Assembly (NCBI GenBank): GCA_021648425.1
Contig: JAKISV010000080.1
Span: 1 to 11,910 of the forward strand
Direction: 5' to 3'
Source: Rhizobiaceae bacterium
GTDB lineage: Bacteria; Pseudomonadota; Alphaproteobacteria; Rhizobiales; Rhizobiaceae
DNA length: 11,910 nucleotides
Part shown: in pieces, positions 1-8,900 of the stretch
Numbering within the stretch: the first letter of the stretch is position 1
Layout of the letters: each line of letters starts with the position of its first letter
Made by a program: the position numbers and the translations under genes
The notes under the pieces: model-generated
The model's database searches: none
Seen by the model: only the letters and a program-made list of their open reading frames with translations
What the model was told of the DNA's origin: nothing

Positions 1-1335
1 ATTTCCCCAAGTTATCTCAATCTGATCGAGCGCAATCAACGGCCACTGACCGTTCAACTGCTTATTAAACTTGCTTCCATTTATGAATTTGATCTGGAAG
101 AATTGCAGCGCAAGGGTGAAGCCAATACCATTGGCCAATTGAGAGAGATATTTGCAGACCCATTATTATCCAGTGATTTACCGGATAATTCTGAACTGAT
201 CGAAATCAGCGACGCAGCCCCCAATGCCAGCGCAGCAATGATCAAACTATATCGTGCTTATCGTGAATCACTGGATCGCCTCTCCGGTCTGTCACGAATG
301 ATGGCTAAAGAGGGCGGCGAGGCGGTAAGTAGCACAGCACGCCTGCCAATTGATGAGATGCGTGAAACCTTTGAGCGCATTTCTCCCTATTTTCCTGCCA
401 TTGAACGCGCAGCGGCAAAACTGGCAAAGGCTCTGGCACCTTCGGGTAATCTTATGGCGTCCCTGCAACAATGGTTGCACACTCACCACAATATCGCCGT
501 TCAGATATTACCGGTTGAAACCATGCCCCTGTGGCGTCGGCGTTTTGATCGCCATTCCAATCGCCTGTTTATTTCTGAACGCCTGTCCCCCGCCGACCAG
601 GTGCAGGAAGTGGCAATGGAAGTGGCATTTCTGGCTGAGCGCGAACTGATCGGTGAAGAGGTGGAGTTTCTCAAACTGTCCACCGATGAAGCGCGCCGCC
701 TCGCCCGTTTTGAATTCGCCCGGTTATTGGCGTTGGCAATGATGATGCCCTATGACAATTTCCTGTCGTCAGCGCGTCGGGTAAACTATGACATCAACAT
801 ATTGCGTTCAAGATTCTCTGTCACCTTTGCCCAGGCTTCCTGGCGTCTGATCATGTTGGCCAAACACGGCCAGAGCGCAGTGCCATTTTTTGTGATGGAA
901 ATTGATGCAGCCGGCAATCGTATCCGGCGTGGCGGCACCAGCGGCTTTCCGCTTACCCGTTTTGGCGGTGATTGCCCCAAATTGATTGTACATCAGGCTT
1001 TTACCAGCCCCGGTCAGATTTTTGCTGAACAGGTTATTTCTCCCGACGATGCGCGTTTTATTGTACTGGGGCGTACCATTGAGGGCCTTCGATCAGGCTA
1101 TGAGGATAGACCCCAGCGAACTGCGCTGTTGATCGGTTTTGACATTGCTCATGCGGGTGAAGTTGTCTATGGCGCGGGCTTGATTGGTCCCGATGCCAAA
1201 AAAGCCACCGATATTGGCCCGGCCTGTCGCCTGTGCGAACGACAGGGCTGTATCGCGCGGGCTGACCCGCCAATCACCAGGCCGCTGGGCCTTGATGAAA
1301 TGGTTACCGGACTTAGCGTATTTGATTTCCAGTGA
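1..1335 (+). CDS. ScfR/RamB-like short-chain fatty acyl transcriptional regulator (5' partial)
   Basis: The reading frame is open from base 1 to a TGA at 1333-1335, giving 444 residues; the start lies left of the window. The first codons read as the end of an XRE-type helix-turn-helix (SPSYLNLIERNQRPLT, then LLIKLASIYEFDLEEL), so only the first few dozen residues are missing. The middle (about residues 165-260) resembles the IrrE/ImmA-like region of this family, but HExxH is absent (QEVAMEVAF), so peptidase activity is unlikely. The C-terminal half matches the DUF2083/ScfR domain and ends with a cysteine cluster, CRLCERQGC, followed by the family-typical ADPPITRPLGLDE. Relatives such as RamB control acetate, propionate or glyoxylate-shunt genes in response to acyl-CoA status; the target here cannot be seen. 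A TTG at 103 is internal and not the real start. It converges on the next gene with a 3-base gap. Confidence 0.85.
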   Translation: MSPSYLNLIERNQRPLTVQLLIKLASIYEFDLEELQRKGEANTIGQLREIFADPLLSSDLPDNSELIEISDAAPNASAAMIKLYRAYRESLDRLSGLSRMMAKEGGEAVSSTARLPIDEMRETFERISPYFPAIERAAAKLAKALAPSGNLMASLQQWLHTHHNIAVQILPVETMPLWRRRFDRHSNRLFISERLSPADQVQEVAMEVAFLAERELIGEEVEFLKLSTDEARRLARFEFARLLALAMMMPYDNFLSSARRVNYDINILRSRFSVTFAQASWRLIMLAKHGQSAVPFFVMEIDAAGNRIRRGGTSGFPLTRFGGDCPKLIVHQAFTSPGQIFAEQVISPDDARFIVLGRTIEGLRSGYEDRPQRTALLIGFDIAHAGEVVYGAGLIGPDAKKATDIGPACRLCERQGCIARADPPITRPLGLDEMVTGLSVFDFQ

Positions 1336-1338
1336 TGC

Positions 1339-1581
1339 TCACGAACGCGGCGGGCGAAACAAATATACCACCAGCCATACCGGTATAATAACCATCGAAC
1401 CCAACAGGATATTCGGCACCGCCCAGCGCATTCCTTCGTCAACCCAGACCATTACAGTTTCCGGTGTCAGCCCCAATTCAAGCAGAATTTCTTCGGCTGA
1501 CAAATCAAGCCTGGTCAATATCGCTCCGGTAATCAGGGAGGCAATGGCAATTTTGATGAATGTAGATATCAGTCTAAACAA
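1339..1581 (-). CDS. Small two-helix membrane protein, DUF6460 type
   Basis: An 80-residue protein with two hydrophobic segments, about residues 4-23 (LISTFIKIAIASLITGAIL) and 54-75 (VPNILLGSMVIIPVWLVVYL), joined by an acidic amphipathic stretch that begins LDLSAEEILLELGL. The tail RPPRS is basic. Length and layout fit the small DUF6460 proteins of Hyphomicrobiales, which have no known function; I recognise the family from the pattern and make no functional claim. The start is a TTG at 1579-1581 preceded by AAAGGGG five bases upstream. The frame upstream has no ATG or GTG before a stop, so TTG is the best choice. The gene ends 3 bases from the ScfR-like gene, leaving no room for a separate terminator. 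Confidence 0.75.
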   Translation of the reverse strand: MFRLISTFIKIAIASLITGAILTRLDLSAEEILLELGLTPETVMVWVDEGMRWAVPNILLGSMVIIPVWLVVYLFRPPRS

Positions 1582-1694
1582 TCCAACCCCTTTTGTTATT
1601 GCAAAATATCCGGCAATTGATCTATCGTTTTACAAAGCTGGGCATATAATAATCGTTCACAAATAAAAAAGCATCACCTGTTTTATCATTAATA

Positions 1695-3560
1695 TTAACC
1701 GTCCGATTGCTCTCTTTCATCGGGCCGGCTGTTGGTTAGCGGTGTTTTGGTGACCAGCGGGTTTCTAACTGTTCCTCCTACAAACATTCGTGCCTGTTCA
1801 GGAATTTTATCGCCATTAGCCAACTGGCGAATATCAGTATAAATCGCCAATCCCCCGCCGATAAAATCTGCTTTGCCCGACAAACTGAATTCACTAACAT
1901 CGCTGTTTGCAATTCCTTTGGTGATCCATCCCACCCCGTTATAAATTATCATATTGAGGGAAAGGTTGCTGAACGGTGTGTTCCCCTTGATTTCGCTGAT
2001 GGTGACAAAACCATTATTCTGATTGAGGGCTGGAATGGCTTTTGCAAGATCAATGCCTTCAATCCGCCCGTCCGTCAGGGTTATTTCCATTTCCCCAAAA
2101 AACTCCCGGAAATTACCAAGCGCCGTTTCACTCGGTGCTTTCAGGTTAAAGTTGATATTGGTGTTTCCTGTAGCAATAATATCACCACCATACCAATCGC
2201 GCGTAATATCACCCATCGATACATCGCTCATAATGCCCTTCAGTTCAATTTCTCCGGCACTAGCGCCATTATTTGATGCGATTGTGGCAACGATCCTGCC
2301 TCCAAAAAAATCCGCTTCCCCTATATCAAACGCCCATTCGTTTTGATTGACAATGACAGCCGCCGCCAATGCTCCAAACTTGCTTTTTTTTATGATGTAA
2401 TTTTCAGCAGAAAACCTGACATCCAGATCAAATGGCCATTGGGCCAGTGTTTCAGCAGATGAACCAACAGGTGAGGGATCGCTTACGGAAACAGTCTCGA
2501 TTAAGGGCGTAAGGTCAAGTGATGAAAATGCAAGAGTGCCGCTGATTTTTGACTTGGTATCCCGGTTCCAGTGAAGTTGCAGACTGCCGTTGGCCACGCT
2601 GCTGTCCAGTTGCACCTCGGCTTCCTGAAATCGAAATTCGCGCGCGTTTGCAAACATCTCCCCTTCAATTGCAAATTCGCCAATTACCGGGCGCATCAGG
2701 TGTTCGTTGCCCAATAACAGTTCGAGTAGTCGCGGCAGCGAAGGTGTGGAAATACTTGTTTGGCCCTGAAATTGAACACCCGAAACTACAGTAGCCAAAC
2801 CGTTAAAGGATGCTTTAACGGTGGGTGAATTGAAGGAGAATTTTAACTTGGATCTTCCTGAGGTCATCAATGCCAGCGGGTTATTTGCCACATTGGAAAA
2901 CTCAAAAGATTCGCCACGCCAAACACCTTTGCCGGACATATCCCAGGGGGAGGCAAGGCTGGGCCAATCAAATTCGCCATGCAAATTGGTGACCCTAAAA
3001 TTAGGGGCATCCCTGCCTGCGATTACGGTTTCAATTATCCCGTCAACGATTTCAAACTTTCCCGGAGTGATGTCGCCAACTGATAAAGAGGCATCTCGAA
3101 GTTCACTTTCCACACTACCCGCTACTGTTGACCCGGATTGCTCCGTGTCTTTTGCAGATTTAATAATATTATTAATCCTGCTCCAGTTACCCTCGCCGTT
3201 TTTTTGAACCAGGATTGTAAATTTCGGCCTGACAAGCTTAAATCCCGACAATTGGATTTTACCAAACAAAAGCGCAAAAGACCGCAGGCCGAATTGCAGG
3301 TTTTCAATTCGAAGTAAATCGGGGTCGTCTTCATTTTGTTTGTTGCCGGCGATTACCACATCGCTCAACTCCACGCCCAAATAGGGTGAAAATGTTAAAT
3401 TCAGTTCGCCGTTATAGGAAATCGCATTACCGGTCAGTTGCATAATCTGCTGGTCAAGTGCAGTCTTAATATTCTGTGACGAAACAACAAAAGGCAAGGC
3501 AGCAAGCCCTGCGATCAAAACGCTAACTGCCAAAAATGCCGATAAAATTATTCGTTTCAT
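1695..3560 (-). CDS. AsmA family protein
   Basis: A 621-residue protein with an N-terminal membrane anchor or signal segment (residues 4-27, IILSAFLAVSVLIAGLAALPF), then a long beta-rich body. Near the C terminus is the family's most recognisable stretch, at about residues 489-510 (GEMEITLTDGRIEGIDLAKA), followed by repeated short strands around SLSGKADFIGGGLAIYTDIR. AsmA-like proteins are anchored in the inner membrane with most of the chain in the periplasm. They belong to the bridge-like group (AsmA, TamB, YhdP) linked to outer-membrane lipid or protein homeostasis; which role applies here is not visible. The ATG at 3558-3560 has AGG seven bases upstream. The gene is divergent from aacS across about 170 bases, so the two may share a control region, although I see no near-consensus promoter there. 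Codons around 2799-2822 form a perfect 10-bp inverted repeat. Confidence 0.88.
   Translation of the reverse strand: MKRIILSAFLAVSVLIAGLAALPFVVSSQNIKTALDQQIMQLTGNAISYNGELNLTFSPYLGVELSDVVIAGNKQNEDDPDLLRIENLQFGLRSFALLFGKIQLSGFKLVRPKFTILVQKNGEGNWSRINNIIKSAKDTEQSGSTVAGSVESELRDASLSVGDITPGKFEIVDGIIETVIAGRDAPNFRVTNLHGEFDWPSLASPWDMSGKGVWRGESFEFSNVANNPLALMTSGRSKLKFSFNSPTVKASFNGLATVVSGVQFQGQTSISTPSLPRLLELLLGNEHLMRPVIGEFAIEGEMFANAREFRFQEAEVQLDSSVANGSLQLHWNRDTKSKISGTLAFSSLDLTPLIETVSVSDPSPVGSSAETLAQWPFDLDVRFSAENYIIKKSKFGALAAAVIVNQNEWAFDIGEADFFGGRIVATIASNNGASAGEIELKGIMSDVSMGDITRDWYGGDIIATGNTNINFNLKAPSETALGNFREFFGEMEITLTDGRIEGIDLAKAIPALNQNNGFVTISEIKGNTPFSNLSLNMIIYNGVGWITKGIANSDVSEFSLSGKADFIGGGLAIYTDIRQLANGDKIPEQARMFVGGTVRNPLVTKTPLTNSRPDEREQSDG
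2799..2822. repeat. Perfect 10-bp inverted repeat inside the AsmA gene
   Basis: ACCGTTAAAG at 2799-2808 and CTTTAACGGT at 2813-2822 are exact reverse complements separated by 4 bases. In the AsmA mRNA this would be a 10-bp hairpin with loop CATC, encoding TVKASFNG. No T-run follows on either strand, so it is not an ordinary intrinsic terminator. It may be chance or a coding constraint. Confidence 0.8.
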
Positions 3561-3730
3561 TTACGTACCTGAATTTCCCAGCCGCATTTTTCAAATACTG
3601 TTTTGTCACTTTCTGATTTGCTGACAAGGGTACAGGTGATAGAAACGTGGTGCAAGTGAAGAAACAATACGACCAAAGTCATAGATGAAAACCGCTGTGA
3701 CTGTTCGCGCTCAAAACATTGGATTGTGAG

Positions 3731-5698
3731 TTGACTACAGTAAATCCCAATATCCTCTGGCAACCCTCCCCTGACAAAATAGCTGCAACCAGGATGGCTG
3801 AATTCACCCGGTTTGTTGAAATGGAAACCAACAACAGATTTGAGAACTATAATGCTTTGCATCAATGGTCAGTGAACAATATTGCTAAATTCTGGAATTG
3901 CATATGGAAGTATTGCGACGTCATTGGAGATAATTGCGATACGATTGTTGAAAATGGCAAGCAAATGCCCGGGGCCCGTTTTTTCCCCAGAGCAAAATTA
4001 AATTTTGCTCAGAATCTTTTGCGTAACAGTGGCCCGGCAGATGCAATTGTTTTCTGGGGTGAGGACAAAGTAAAAATGCGTTTGAGCTGGGATGATCTGC
4101 ATGAGCAGGTATCATGCCTGCAACAGGCTTTTATTGATTTTGGTATCAAGAGTGGTGATCGCATAGCTGCCATGTTGCCCAACCGTCCAGAAGCAATCGT
4201 AGCCATGTTGGCCGCCTCATCGATTGGCGCAATCTGGTCTTCGTGTTCGCCGGATTTTGGCGAACGTGGAGTGCTTGACAGATTTAGCCAAATCAAGCCC
4301 AAGCTGTTCATTGCCTGCGATGGTTATTGGTATAATGGCAAAAAGATAGATGTGGCTGACAAACTTGTTTCTGTCTGTGAAAAACTTGGTGCTAACAACA
4401 ATATCATTGTATCTTATCTGGGTGATGCGAGCACGTTAACCAGCCGGATTGCCAACTCCGCAACCTATGAAGACCTGCTTGCAAGCTATAAACCAGCCCC
4501 CGTTGAATATGCTCAACTACCCTTTGATCATCCGCTCTATATCCTGTTTTCTTCCGGCACCACCGGAATACCAAAATGCATTGTTCACTGTCAGGGAGGA
4601 ATGCTGCTCCAGCACTTGAAGGAGCATCAGCTCCATTGCGATATTCGCTCCGGTGACCGTGTATTCTACTTCACGACCTGTGGCTGGATGATGTGGAACT
4701 GGCTGGCTAGTGCACTCGCCAGCGGCGCAACATTAATGCTTTATGATGGCTCTCCATTTTATCCCGACGGCAATATCCTGTTTGACTATTGCGAACAGGA
4801 AAAATTCACTTTGTTTGGTACTTCCGCCAAATATATCGATGCTGTGCGTAATGCAGGCCTTTCTCCCAAAGACAGCCATAATCTTGATGCGCTTCGCACA
4901 ATGACCTCAACGGGCTCTCCGCTGGCAGATGAAAATTTTCATTTTGTATATTCAAACATAAAAACTGATATTCATCTGGCTTCGATGTCCGGCGGCACTG
5001 ATATAGCCGCGTGTTTTGTCCTGGGCATTCCAACCCTGCCGGTGTTTATCGGTGAAATACAAGGACCCGCTCTGGGAATGGCAAGCGACGTCTGGAGTGA
5101 TGAAGGAAAACCGCTAAGAGACGAAAAAGGCGAACTGGTTTGCTACAAACCGTTCCCATCAATGCCGATAAAATTCTGGAATGATGAGAATGGCAGCCAA
5201 TATCACAAGGCCTATTTTGATCGCTTTGATAATGTCTGGTGTCATGGGGACTATGCCCAGTGGACTGTAAATCGCGGCATGATTATCCATGGGCGATCAG
5301 ATGCCACTTTGAATCCCGGCGGTGTTCGCATCGGCACTGCTGAAATTTATAACCTGGTAGAGCAATTAACCCAAATCAATGAAGCGATTTGTATTGGTCA
5401 TAAATGGCGCGGTGGGGCTGGCGATGTTCGGGTGGTGTTATTTGTGGTAACAGCGCATGGTGTGGTGCTGGATGATGAATTGAGAGACAAAATAAAGCGA
5501 AAAATCCGTAACGGCGCCTCCCCAAGACATGTTCCTTCTGTGATTATCAGTGTTGAGGACATACCGCGTACCAAATCGGGAAAAATTACCGAGCTTGCCG
5601 TAAGAGATGTTGTCCATGGTTTGGAAGTGAAAAATAAGGATGCGTTAGCTAACCCGCAAGCTCTTGATTTATTTATTGATTTGCCAGAACTACAATAA
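3731..5698 (+). CDS. aacS: Acetoacetate-CoA ligase (acetoacetyl-CoA synthetase)
   Basis: A cytoplasmic enzyme of the ANL adenylate-forming superfamily that converts acetoacetate, ATP and CoA to acetoacetyl-CoA, letting the cell use ketone bodies or acetoacetate from PHB breakdown. The length of 655 residues is normal for the family. The N terminus LWQPSPDKIAATRM is typical of acetoacetyl-CoA synthetases. The P-loop FSSGTTGIPK lies at about 273-282, the adenine/gate region HGRSDATLNPGGVRIG near the C-terminal hinge, and the adenylation lysine in RTKSGKITE at about 618. The start is uncertain: no ATG precedes the conserved N terminus. TTG at 3731 (GGA seven bases upstream, giving MTTVNPN) looks better than TTG at 3719, which has no Shine-Dalgarno; ATG at 3794 would cut conserved residues. 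No partner dehydrogenase or thiolase lies alongside. The stop is followed by about 200 bases before the first strong terminator. Confidence 0.92.
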   Translation: MTTVNPNILWQPSPDKIAATRMAEFTRFVEMETNNRFENYNALHQWSVNNIAKFWNCIWKYCDVIGDNCDTIVENGKQMPGARFFPRAKLNFAQNLLRNSGPADAIVFWGEDKVKMRLSWDDLHEQVSCLQQAFIDFGIKSGDRIAAMLPNRPEAIVAMLAASSIGAIWSSCSPDFGERGVLDRFSQIKPKLFIACDGYWYNGKKIDVADKLVSVCEKLGANNNIIVSYLGDASTLTSRIANSATYEDLLASYKPAPVEYAQLPFDHPLYILFSSGTTGIPKCIVHCQGGMLLQHLKEHQLHCDIRSGDRVFYFTTCGWMMWNWLASALASGATLMLYDGSPFYPDGNILFDYCEQEKFTLFGTSAKYIDAVRNAGLSPKDSHNLDALRTMTSTGSPLADENFHFVYSNIKTDIHLASMSGGTDIAACFVLGIPTLPVFIGEIQGPALGMASDVWSDEGKPLRDEKGELVCYKPFPSMPIKFWNDENGSQYHKAYFDRFDNVWCHGDYAQWTVNRGMIIHGRSDATLNPGGVRIGTAEIYNLVEQLTQINEAICIGHKWRGGAGDVRVVLFVVTAHGVVLDDELRDKIKRKIRNGASPRHVPSVIISVEDIPRTKSGKITELAVRDVVHGLEVKNKDALANPQALDLFIDLPELQ

Positions 5699-5789
5699 GG
5701 GATGCGGCGCTCTATGGTTAATAAATTCCAAACAGGAAATTAACTTAAAATCTGATAAACAGGGCAATTGGGTAAAGGAAGTGTCAAAA

Positions 5790-5804
5790 TTAAGGATTTG
5801 TTAA
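5790..5804. promoter_or_regulatory. CtrA-type box TTAA-N7-TTAA upstream of candidate sRNA
   Basis: An exact match to the CtrA full-site consensus: TTAA at 5790-5793, seven bases (GGATTTG), TTAA at 5801-5804. It lies 25-40 bases before a structured stretch that ends in a terminator, about where CtrA sits relative to a start site in activated promoters. The region is AT-rich, so a chance match is possible. Confidence 0.4.
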
Positions 5805-5819
5805 TTAATTCGCGGCATC

Positions 5820-5934
5820 GTGTACGTGAGATTAAATACAAGTTTCAACTCCTGCGAATGCTTCTAGCATTTAATTTGATACACGTGCCTCCTTACTAAT
5901 TTACCTAGCGGACCTTCGGGTCCGCTTTTTTTTT
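5820..5934 (+). ncRNA. Candidate small RNA with anti-Shine-Dalgarno tract and terminator
   Basis: This is the structured half of the 247-base gap between aacS and the histidine kinase gene. It contains ATTAAAT (5831-5837) complementary to ATTTAAT (5869-5875), CGTGTA (5819-5824) complementary to TACACG (5880-5885), and a competing small hairpin AATGC-TTCTA-GCATT (5857-5871). An unpaired CCTCCTT (5888-5894) matches the anti-Shine-Dalgarno core of 16S rRNA. A strong terminator follows at 5907-5934. Several alphaproteobacterial trans-acting sRNAs expose CCUCC tracts to block ribosome binding sites, so that mode is plausible here. The 5' end is a guess (about 5820-5832) from the CtrA-type box. The alternative is a long 3' UTR of aacS, or an sRNA processed from it. 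I found no coding potential. The gap's first half (5699-5789) shows only a weak TTCC-GGAA stem. Confidence 0.35.
5907..5934 (+). terminator. Rho-independent terminator
   Basis: A perfect 8-bp stem, AGCGGACC / GGTCCGCT (5907-5914 and 5919-5926), is closed by the stable tetraloop TTCG and followed by nine T residues (5926-5934). The T-run is on the plus strand only, so it terminates rightward transcription. It sits 11 bases from the end of the opposing kinase gene and would shield it from read-through. Confidence 0.92.
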
Positions 5935-5945
5935 GAGAACCAACA

Positions 5946-8900
5946 TTAGTCCGCCAATACGCGTTGGGTTGGGAATTGAATGTGCACTATTGTGCCCTCC
6001 CCAGGCTCGCTTTCAATATCCAGATAGGCTTTGTTTGCTTCAACCAGCGCCTTGGTAAGCGGCAACCCCAATCCGGTTCCGTGTCCATGGGTCTCGCTGA
6101 CAGAGTTGACTTGCCGGAAAGGTTTTAAGGCTATGACAATTTCTTCTTCACTCATGCCGCGGCCTGTATCACGAACCCGCAATGCCACTTCACCGTTTCC
6201 TTCATAAACAGTTGAGACAATAACCTGGCCATTTGCCTGCGTAAATTTGATGGCATTTGACACCAAGTTTAACACAATTTGTCTGATCGAACGAGCGTCA
6301 GCAACCACATTGGGGACAGCACGAGATAATGAGGTGCGAATAATTACCCGATTTCCATTGGCCTGAGGTTGCAGGAGCGCAACGGTTTCGCCAACAACTT
6401 TATTCAGATCAACCGCCTCGAAGGTCAGCTCCATCTTGCCAGCTTCGATTTTGGAAATATCCAGCAGATCATTGATCAAATCCAGCACATGCACCCCGGA
6501 GCGATTAATGTCCCGCAGATATTCACGGTAACGCTCATTGTCTACCGGGCCAAAACGCTCTTCAATCATCACATCACTGAAACCGATAATGGCGTTGAGT
6601 GGTGTGCGGATTTCATGGCTTACTCTTGCCAGGAATTCGGTTTTCTGGTCACTTGCATCTTCTGCCAGTTTTTTTGCGTCGATCAGTTCTCCCTGGGTTT
6701 TTTTCCAGGGCGTCATATCTCGCAATATTGCACAATATTTATCTGAGGCGCCTATTTTCCCAATCGTGATATAAAGTGGGATCAATCCACCTTTTGCCTC
6801 AACGCCAATAACTTCACGCCCATCATTCAATAGGCTCTCCGCCGAGGGGTTTTCCATATTTGCAAGATATTCACTGATCGCCTCATGGCTCTCAGCAGCA
6901 AATAGTACACTCACGGGTTTTTCGCTGACCTCATCATCGGCCTGCCCGAATAACGCTTCCGCGGACTGATTGATGGATTGAATAATTCCATCCTGATCTA
7001 CAATTAATATACCATCAGTTGCCGTATCCAGAATATTTTGAAGCTCCGACACCCGCATCATATCCAGAACTATTTTTTCGTTAATTGGTAATTTTTCGTG
7101 TCTTGGCTGACGAAATGACAATAAAAGCGCGCGTTGTTTGTCCCAAGGCACGCTTTGCAAATGAGCTTTTACCCTCATTTGTCCACCCTCTTTGTCACTC
7201 AAGACGGTTTCATTCTCATCAACAAGTTCTTCACTGTCTTCACCACCAAACAATGCGTTAATTCCACCAGCCTGGCGCAATTCATCCAAATCTGAATATC
7301 CAGTCAAATTCAGCAGCTCGCTGTTGGCAAATAAGGTTACGTCATCCCGGTACACCAATACCGGCACTGGCAGCTTTTCCAACAACGAAGTGTCCACCTG
7401 TTGTTCAAGGTTTTCACTTTCCAGATCAGGTATATCTTCAGGAATGATATTGGCGGCTTCCTGACGTTTCGCAAATTTTTCATCAACTGAGAAGTCGCGC
7501 AGATTTCTACCTATTTCATGAAACGCCCGGTTTTCGCCATTTGACAAGCCATTGGCTCTTTCATCCAGGTTTTCTGCGGGGGGTTCTTTTTGGCTGTCCC
7601 GTGCAATTTTTAGTTCCACTATATTAGTGGCGTTACTGTCTTCTGCCATCACATGATCAACGGCAGCTTCTTCTTCAGATTGTTCAGTGGTCAATGGGCC
7701 GTCCACTAACGAAAGCCCGGTCTCATCCGGGTCGACAATTGTATCCAGCATTCTGACAATGCCAAAACCACGAAATCCGTCAAAATTTCGTCCGCTGCTG
7801 AACGAAGGTAGCGCGGCCAGGTCAACCGGCACATGCAAATCTGTTCCCTGAACCGGCCACAAAACCGACTTGCCAGACCAGGTGTCCCGCTTCTTTAAAA
7901 GGTCATTTATTTCACCATTGCTATCAAACCCAAAAACGGTAGCAACGTCGCTCCATTTTCTGCCGACAATATTTGCTGAGTTCGGCCCCACTGCTTTGCC
8001 AAGTTCCGGTGTTACAGACGTAAATACCTGCTCGGTATTGGTAGTCCACGCAAAACGCACTGGCTCACCCTGGTCGGATAAAACAAACTCGTCAGATTGT
8101 TCCGGCACTTGATCATTATTGTTTGGCGTGAAAACAGTATCTTCTTCCAGCACCTCAGTTTCATCCACCTCATCACTTTTGCCCGGTGCAGTAACATCCT
8201 CCTCAGAAGCCGATGCGCCCGAACTGTTATCGCCCAAATCATCCTGAAATTGCACCGAAATGGCTTCATCAGATTTTTCATTATTGTTACGCTTACCAAA
8301 TATTGCGCTGGATGCAGCAGCAACACCTGCTACTACGCCGCCAACAAAACCATTTGAAGATTCTTCATCATTCGGTGGCTCTTCAGCCTTGTCGTCGTCG
8401 ATGTCTTTCAGTTCTTCTTCATCTTCCTTAAAATCGGTGGATAAACCAGTTTCGTTATTTTCCTGGTTAGGCATATTTGAAAGAGCTAAATATCTTCTGG
8501 GCTCATTGCTCAGTAAATACAGATGCAAGATCGCATCATCAATTTCCATTTTAACCTGCACCTGCGATTTCAAGTCGCTGCCTGTTTCAGAACAGGCCTT
8601 CTCCATCGCATCCGCCAGCGCTGTGCTTTGGGCAAATTCATCATTTGCAGATATAATCAATCCGTATTCGTCGCAGATTGCCCTTGCATCATAATATTCA
8701 GCAAAGCCATCGAGCAACATAGTAGCAATTTCATTTTCTTTTTTGTCGGCGATTACCCCATTGGTACAAGTGACGATTATCGATTTTTGATTATCCTCCT
8801 CGTTGATAGGAAGCTCAATCAATCCGATCTCACATTGCAAAAGTCGCGACCGCCCCTCATCGACCACTCTGAAACCGCGATAAATAGGTTCCTCACCCAG

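Noticed and set aside
3557..3865. Minus-strand 102-codon frame overlapping the starts of the AsmA and ligase genes
   Set aside because: It covers the N-terminal coding part of aacS antisense, resembles no family I know, and is explained by the divergent promoter region.
5862..5894. Minus-strand AAGGAGG followed by GTG, suggesting a tiny gene
   Set aside because: Spacing to GTG is only three bases and the frame stops after about six codons. The complement fits better as a CCTCCTT tract in a plus-strand RNA.
5907..5934. The hairpin as terminator of the histidine kinase gene
   Set aside because: On the minus strand the stem is followed by AGGTAAATT, not a T-run, so it is one-directional. It may still slow RNase digestion of the kinase mRNA.
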